Shown piece after piece: positions 5,092 to 8,768 of a stretch of 8,768 nt of DNA (the first letter of the stretch is position 1; each line of letters starts with the position of its first letter). A program made the translations under genes and the position numbers. The notes beneath the pieces were generated by a model that worked only from the letters and a program-made list of their open reading frames with translations, was not told the origin of the DNA and did no database searches. This DNA comes from Phycisphaerales bacterium (GTDB lineage: Bacteria > Planctomycetota > Phycisphaerae > Tepidisphaerales > Tepidisphaeraceae). The stretch is taken from contig JAQGHJ010000159.1 of assembly GCA_028288905.1 (NCBI GenBank), forward strand, positions 1-8,768, written 5' to 3'.

Positions 5092-5724
5092 TCACATCCC
5101 CGCGAAGTTCGCCAGGATCTGCAGCCCGACCTTCTGGCTCTTCTCCGGGTGGAACTGGGTGGCCATCACGTTGTCCCGCCAGACGCTGCTGACGAACGGC
5201 CTGCCGTAGTCGGTCGTCGTCGCGACGACGTCGGCGTCAGCCGGCTCGACGTGGTACGAGTGGACGAAGTACACGCCGGCGTCGTCGGCCAGCCCGGCCA
5301 TGATCGGGGACCGGCGGACGTGCGTCAGCCCGTTCCACCCCATGTGCGGGACCTTCAGCCGGCCCGCACCGGCCGCGTCGGCGTCGACGTCGAACCGCAC
5401 GCACTTGCCCGGCAGCACGCCGAGCCCGCGGTGCTCGCCGTCCTCGTACCCGACGTCGAACAGCATCTGGAGCCCGAGGCAGATCCCGAGGAATGGCCGG
5501 CCCCGCTCGATGTGTCGCACGATCGGGTCGGCGAACCCCTTCTCCCGCAAGGTGGCCACCGCGTCGCAGAACGCCCCGACGCCGGGGAGCACCACCTTGT
5601 CCGCCCGGGCGATGTCGTCCGGGTCCGACACGACCGCCGCCGCGTGCCCGACGTGCTCGAACGCCTTCTGGACCGAGCGGAGGTTGGCCATGCCGTAGTC
5701 GACGATCGCGATGGTGGAGGACAT
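5092..5724 (-). CDS. hisH: Imidazole glycerol phosphate synthase, glutamine amidotransferase subunit HisH
   Basis: HisH (210 residues here, the normal family length) hydrolyses glutamine and feeds the ammonia to HisF, which closes the imidazole ring in histidine biosynthesis and releases AICAR for purine synthesis. It is a cytoplasmic class I glutamine amidotransferase. The N-terminus IAIVDYGMANLRSV and the oxyanion-region motif PGVGAF (47-52) are typical. The catalytic triad is complete: C82 in GICLGLQML, and H192 and E194 in TQFHPEKS. PHMGWN (126-131) and YFVHSYHV (152-159) are further family marks. The ATG at 5724-5722 gives MSSTIAIVDYG with the expected N-terminal length; no Shine-Dalgarno is seen. 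No other his gene is nearby, in keeping with scattered histidine genes in planctomycetes. It may be transcribed alone from the 5725-5820 region or by read-through from the OmpA-like gene. Confidence 0.97.
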   Translation of the reverse strand: MSSTIAIVDYGMANLRSVQKAFEHVGHAAAVVSDPDDIARADKVVLPGVGAFCDAVATLREKGFADPIVRHIERGRPFLGICLGLQMLFDVGYEDGEHRGLGVLPGKCVRFDVDADAAGAGRLKVPHMGWNGLTHVRRSPIMAGLADDAGVYFVHSYHVEPADADVVATTTDYGRPFVSSVWRDNVMATQFHPEKSQKVGLQILANFAGM

Positions 5725-5820
5725 GAGGGTGGGGGAGTTTAGGCCGCGGTCCGAACCGGAGCATCGGGACGACTCGGGTGAGGGCGCTGCGGGACGGCGG
5801 GGGCAGCACCACCCCGTTTA

Positions 5821-5911
5821 TCATCCTGAGCGCAGCGAAGGATCTCGGGTCGGAAGACGGGCTACGCGAGCCGCATCTCCGACCCGAGATCCTTCGCTGC
5901 GCTCAGGATGA
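5821..5911. repeat. Perfect 34-bp inverted repeat
   Basis: The arms 5821-5854 and 5878-5911 are exact inverted copies (34 of 34), around a 23-base spacer that itself holds a small GGCT/AGCC hairpin. The arm begins TCATCCTGAGCGCAGCGAAG. I recall this wording as a common dispersed intergenic palindrome in several bacterial phyla; this window has one copy only. It lies between the OmpA-like gene and hisH, both on the minus strand. RNA from it would form a very stable hairpin that could uncouple the two genes. No T-run follows, so it is not a classical intrinsic terminator. The perfect arms suggest recent insertion or continued correction. Confidence 0.9.
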
Positions 5912-5968
5912 CAAGCGGGAGCGGCACCTTGCTGAGGATCGCTCAGCAGCCCCGGGCGGCCCGCCTCT

Positions 5969-6688
5969 TCACTTCGTCAGCACGACGATCTCGACCCGCC
6001 GGTTTTTCGACTTGTCGGTGGCGCTCTTGGGCTTGGCGTCGCCGAACCCCTCGGCCGACAGCTGGGCGGCGGGCACGCCCTTGCTCGCCAGGTAGTCGCG
6101 GACGGCCTTCGCCCGGGCCTCGCTCAGCTCCTGGTTGCTCTTCCACTTGCTGACCTTGATCGGGTCGCTGTCGCTGTGGCCCTGGACCTTCACGGTCTTG
6201 CCGGCGTACTGCGCCTTCAGGGCGGCGACGAGCTTGTTCAGGTTCGCCTTGGCCGACTCCTTCACGGTCGCCTTGCCGCTGTCGAACAGGGCATCGCCGA
6301 GGAAGTTGACGGTCGTGGTGCCGGCGACCGGGTCGACGGACACCTCGCCGCCGAGGTCCGTAGGGGTCGGGGCGGGCGGCGGGGTCGGGGCCGGCTTGAA
6401 CGCCGTCGGCTCGGCCGGCGGCTTGACCGGGTCGGGGGCCTTGACGCTCGGCTCCGGGGCCTTGGCCGGCTCCGGCGGGGCGATCGGGGCCTCCTGCGAC
6501 TTCATCGAGTTTCGCTCGTCGATCCGGGCCTGCAGTTCGCGGTTCTGCTGCCAGAGCCGGTCGTTCTCGTCCTTCATCTTGTTCTGGCAGCCGGCCCCGG
6601 CGACCAGAACGACCGCCCCCAGCGCCGCGCCGCGGAAGGCCGTCCGCTTACCACCCGACCGACCGCCGAGGAACGCAACCGAGCCCAT
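5969..6688 (-). CDS. OmpA-family, peptidoglycan-binding probable lipoprotein
   Basis: This 239-residue cell-envelope protein ends in an OmpA/MotB-like domain (about 125-239) that binds peptidoglycan. The order is: basic N-terminus, a hydrophobic segment (20-33) ending in VAGAGC with C34 as a likely lipid-modified cysteine, a short predicted coiled coil (39-60), a Pro/Ala/Lys-rich spacer (about 66-110), and the OmpA domain. In the domain, GHSD (170-173) and ELSEARAKAVRDYL (187-200) supply the Asp (D173) and Arg (R192) that bind diaminopimelate, and NRRVEIVV (229-236) closes it. The lipobox lacks the usual leucine at -3, so lipidation is probable rather than certain. The frame is open 43 codons further upstream, but the ATG at 6688-6686 is chosen because AAAGGA sits six bases before it and the signal sequence then begins properly. 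The probable role is to tether the outer membrane to the wall. Confidence 0.9.
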   Translation of the reverse strand: MGSVAFLGGRSGGKRTAFRGAALGAVVLVAGAGCQNKMKDENDRLWQQNRELQARIDERNSMKSQEAPIAPPEPAKAPEPSVKAPDPVKPPAEPTAFKPAPTPPPAPTPTDLGGEVSVDPVAGTTTVNFLGDALFDSGKATVKESAKANLNKLVAALKAQYAGKTVKVQGHSDSDPIKVSKWKSNQELSEARAKAVRDYLASKGVPAAQLSAEGFGDAKPKSATDKSKNRRVEIVVLTK

Positions 6689-7014
6689 GACGAGTCCTTT
6701 CGAAACCGCGGGCGTGCCCGCCGAAACCGCTTGGGGAGAGGCGGCGACCGCCGCGGCCGGTCCCCGGCCGGGGTCGCCGGTGAGCCGGAATGCTAAGAAG
6801 CCGCCGTCCGACGTCAAGGGAGGGACCCCGGGAAAGCCCGGTGAGCCTTCCGGCGGACCCGGCGGCCGAACCGCAACTTTATAGGAGCACCGTCGCCGTC
6901 CGCCGATTCGCTGTTGTCCCGGCCGGCCGGGCGACGATGCCTAGTTGGTACCACTTCCGTGGTGACGGCCCCGCGGCGGTCGGTGCCGTCGACACCCCTG
7001 CGGCGGAGCGACAC
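6689..7014. other. Divergent promoter region of the OmpA-like and small lipoprotein genes
   Basis: These 326 bases separate two genes that point away from each other, so both promoters should lie here. The only AT-rich patch is near 6876-6885 (ACTTTATAGG), which reads as TATAAA on the minus strand; no convincing -35 box was found for either direction. A small hairpin (6828-6832 with 6837-6841) and an ACCAC/GTGGT pair near 6952-6964 are within chance expectation. Reading frames crossing the region on both strands are extensions or shadows of the two genes. Confidence 0.45.
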
Positions 7015-7227
7015 ATGGCCCGTACAACTCGTCGGACGGTCGTCACCTGCCTCGCCGGATTGGGTCTTTGCGTACCCGCCGGCGGGTGCATGAGCGGGAT
7101 GCGGTACAAGGTGCCGATGCCGTCGTCGCTGACGATCGGCACCGTGCGGCAGGAAGACGACGCCGCGCTAGCCCGGGTCGCCGAGGCCGGTCGGCGGGAC
7201 GACGTCGCGATGGCAACGACGAAGTAA
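7015..7227 (+). CDS. Small lipoprotein-like exported protein
   Basis: This 70-residue protein starts with a basic MARTTRRT, a hydrophobic stretch (9-21) and PAGGC, where C25 is a likely lipid-modified cysteine; the rest is short and hydrophilic (MSGMRYKVPMPSSLTIGTVR, then an acidic and Arg-rich tail). It is therefore probably an exported or membrane-tethered protein. The frame continues upstream to 6790, but the ATG at 7015 is chosen because GGAG lies six bases before it and a proper signal sequence follows. The upstream part is Pro/Arg-rich and non-coding in style. It is convergent with the repair gene, whose stop is only 40 bases away, and divergent from the OmpA-like gene. I recognise no domain; function unknown. 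Confidence 0.65.
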   Translation: MARTTRRTVVTCLAGLGLCVPAGGCMSGMRYKVPMPSSLTIGTVRQEDDAALARVAEAGRRDDVAMATTK

Positions 7228-7267
7228 CCCGCGGCGTGCCGGGATAGTTCGAGTTAGCCCCGGACGG

Positions 7268-8768
7268 TCACCTCGCCCGCGCCAACTCGTCGGCGACGAG
7301 CTTCAGGTCCGCCACGAACGCCCGGTACCCGACCGCCCGAGCAGCAGTGTCCGGCGTGCGGAGCAGGGCGGACGGGTGGATGGTGGCCATCGTCCACGGC
7401 GCCCACGGGCTCGGGGCGGGCTGGCCCCGCTGGGTCGTGACGCGGAAATCCCGCCCGAGCAGGGCTTGGGCGGCCGTCGACCCGAGGCACACGACGATTG
7501 CCGGCCGGACGGCCCGGATCTCCGCCTCCAGCCACGGCAGGCAGGCCGACACCTCCCGGGCATTCGGCTTAACGTGCAGCCGGCGGGTGCCCCGCGGCTC
7601 CCACTTGAAGTGCTTGACCGTGTTCGTCACGTAGCACTGCCCCCGGTCCACCCCCGCGTCGACGAGCGCTTGATCGAGCAACTGACCGGCCGGGCCGACG
7701 AACGGCCGGCCGGCGTGGTCCTCCTGATCGCCCGGCTGCTCGCCGACGAACATCACCCGCGCCGCCGCCGGCCCCTCCCCGAACACGGTCTTCGTGCCCA
7801 CGTCGCACAGGTGGCACCCGCGGCACCCGGCCGCGGCGGCGGCGAGTTGCGGCAGCTCCAGCGTGCCCGAGATAAAACGGCCCGCGCCCCACCCGGCGTC
7901 CGGACCGCCGGCAGTGTTCGCCTCATCGCTGTGGCTGGGGTCGCCGGCCGATTCGCCGAACAGGTTGCGGGCCGCCGCGGTGACGGAGAACGGTGGGACA
8001 TCCGCCCGACTAACGCGACCGCGGATCGCAGCACCATCAGCCGGCGGCCGCGGCAGCGGGCGGTCGCCGCCCGGCCGGGCGGCTTGGCGGGCCTTGCGGA
8101 TCATCTCCTCGACCCGGCGGGGGGCGTCGTGCAGGAGGTCCGGGATCAGCCGGGTCTCCGGCAGCGTCGGCCAGTGCCGGACCGGCAGCTCCTTCTTCAT
8201 CGCCTTCAGCTTGATCCGGGCCGGGTTGAAGATGTTCGCGTAGTAGGTCTGCCAAAGGGTCTCGAGATCGTCGCCGGCCGGGGCGGCCGACTCGGGCAAG
8301 CCGGGGCCGAACGTCAGTTCCGCCCCGTCCCACGCGGCCGAGTCGTCCGGGGTCAGGATGACCCAGTTCAGGGTCGCGAACCGGCGGGCGAAGAACGGGG
8401 CGGTGAGCCGGACGATGTAGTGGTCGGGGCGGTGCCAGGCGACGTAATGCTCGCCGGTGTCGCCACCGCCCTCGGCACCGGCGGCCGCGCCGACGAGACG
8501 GAAGCGGACGAAAGCGGTCATTTTGTGCCGGTCCCGCCGGACGGCCCGCTCCATCTCGGTCAGTCGGTGGGTGTCGTCGTCGGTCGGCCGCTCCAGCAGG
8601 TTCCGCTCGCCGTGGGTGAGCCGCCAGAGGGCGCGGTAGAGCAGGTTCCACCGGTCGGCGTCTCGGTGACAGGCGACAGTGCCGGCAAGGTCCACGAACG
8701 CCCGCGACACCGGTGGCGGGACGACCTGCCCGTCCCGCGCCGGCGGCGGGGCGTCGGCCGGCGACCCG
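7268..8768 (-). CDS. DUF4130-UdgX fusion, uracil-DNA-binding repair protein (N-terminus outside the window)
   Basis: The frame stays open to the right edge. The apparent GTG start at 8710-8708 falls inside a conserved part, so the true start is beyond the window. Counting from that GTG: a DUF4130 domain (about 1-210; YRALWRLTHGERNLLE, RRDRHKMTAFVRFR, ANIFNPARIKLKAMKKELP), a Pro/Gly-rich linker (211-285), and a family-4-like uracil-DNA glycosylase domain of the UdgX type (286-478). UdgX marks are CRGC at 296-299, GEQPGDQEDHAGRPF (323-337), NTVKHFKW (363-370), the loop TRRLH (375-379) and IHPSALLR (444-451). In mycobacterial UdgX the matching loop is KRRIH, and its histidine bonds covalently to the abasic site after uracil removal; here it would be H379. 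C296, C299 and C390 are likely [4Fe-4S] ligands; the fourth is unclear. DUF4130-UdgX fusions are known, often beside a radical-SAM repair gene, which may lie beyond the edge. Confidence 0.93.
   Translation of the reverse strand, partial: GSPADAPPPARDGQVVPPPVSRAFVDLAGTVACHRDADRWNLLYRALWRLTHGERNLLERPTDDDTHRLTEMERAVRRDRHKMTAFVRFRLVGAAAGAEGGGDTGEHYVAWHRPDHYIVRLTAPFFARRFATLNWVILTPDDSAAWDGAELTFGPGLPESAAPAGDDLETLWQTYYANIFNPARIKLKAMKKELPVRHWPTLPETRLIPDLLHDAPRRVEEMIRKARQAARPGGDRPLPRPPADGAAIRGRVSRADVPPFSVTAAARNLFGESAGDPSHSDEANTAGGPDAGWGAGRFISGTLELPQLAAAAAGCRGCHLCDVGTKTVFGEGPAAARVMFVGEQPGDQEDHAGRPFVGPAGQLLDQALVDAGVDRGQCYVTNTVKHFKWEPRGTRRLHVKPNAREVSACLPWLEAEIRAVRPAIVVCLGSTAAQALLGRDFRVTTQRGQPAPSPWAPWTMATIHPSALLRTPDTAARAVGYRAFVADLKLVADELARAR

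Noticed and set aside
5149..5742. 197-codon plus-strand open frame
   Set aside because: It is antisense to hisH, which has an intact catalytic triad.
5930..5948. 7-bp hairpin just after the OmpA-like stop as an intrinsic terminator
   Set aside because: TGCTGAG/CTCAGCA forms a stem, but no T-run follows on the minus strand, so termination cannot be claimed.
8708..8710. GTG as the true start of the DUF4130-UdgX gene
   Set aside because: The frame stays open to the window edge and the GTG falls at the VSRAFVDLA segment, which in family members lies well inside the protein. The gene is treated as truncated by the window.

Overview
The window looks like a chromosomal segment of a GC-rich planctomycete, most likely of the Gemmata/Gemmataceae type. 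The reasons are the very high G+C, the planctomycete-style small exported proteins, the weak use of Shine-Dalgarno sites, the dispersed biosynthetic genes (a lone hisH) and the large palindromic repeats between genes. This assignment is inference from sequence style; no rRNA gene is present to confirm it.

Layout. At the left edge is a minus-strand exported protein cut off at its C-terminus (1-489). Then comes about 800 bases with no clear large gene (490-1294). On the minus strand this stretch holds an intrinsic terminator (641-677), preceded by a run of hairpins and an 11-codon cysteine-rich reading frame with a near-perfect ribosome binding site (787-822). It also holds a possible 69-residue cysteine-containing protein (1078-1287) just after the ferredoxin gene. 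A minus-strand NapG/MauM-type ferredoxin with four cluster motifs follows (1295-2011). A short inverted-repeat element (2061-2186) separates it from a divergent plus-strand group.

The plus-strand group (2266-4777) encodes an ABC-2 permease, a SCO1/SenC copper chaperone, a DUF420 membrane protein whose start overlaps the SCO1 stop, and a small exported CPSCK protein. SCO1 and DUF420 point to assembly of a haem-copper (cytochrome c) oxidase. The oxidase subunits and the ATPase expected to pair with the permease are not in the window. A nested palindrome of about 236 bp (4811-5046) fills the gap between this group and the convergent hisH (5092-5724).

To the right, hisH (histidine biosynthesis) is separated by a perfect 34-bp inverted repeat (5821-5911) from an OmpA-family, probable lipoprotein gene (5969-6688). 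A divergent small lipoprotein-like gene (7015-7227) follows. The window ends in a large DUF4130-UdgX fusion (7268 to the right edge), a uracil-DNA-binding repair protein whose N-terminus lies outside the window.

No tRNA, rRNA, CRISPR array, transposase or prophage gene was seen. The least explained parts are the 490-1294 region with its tiny cysteine-rich reading frame and terminator, the CPSCK protein, and the three different palindromic repeat elements, all of which lie between genes.
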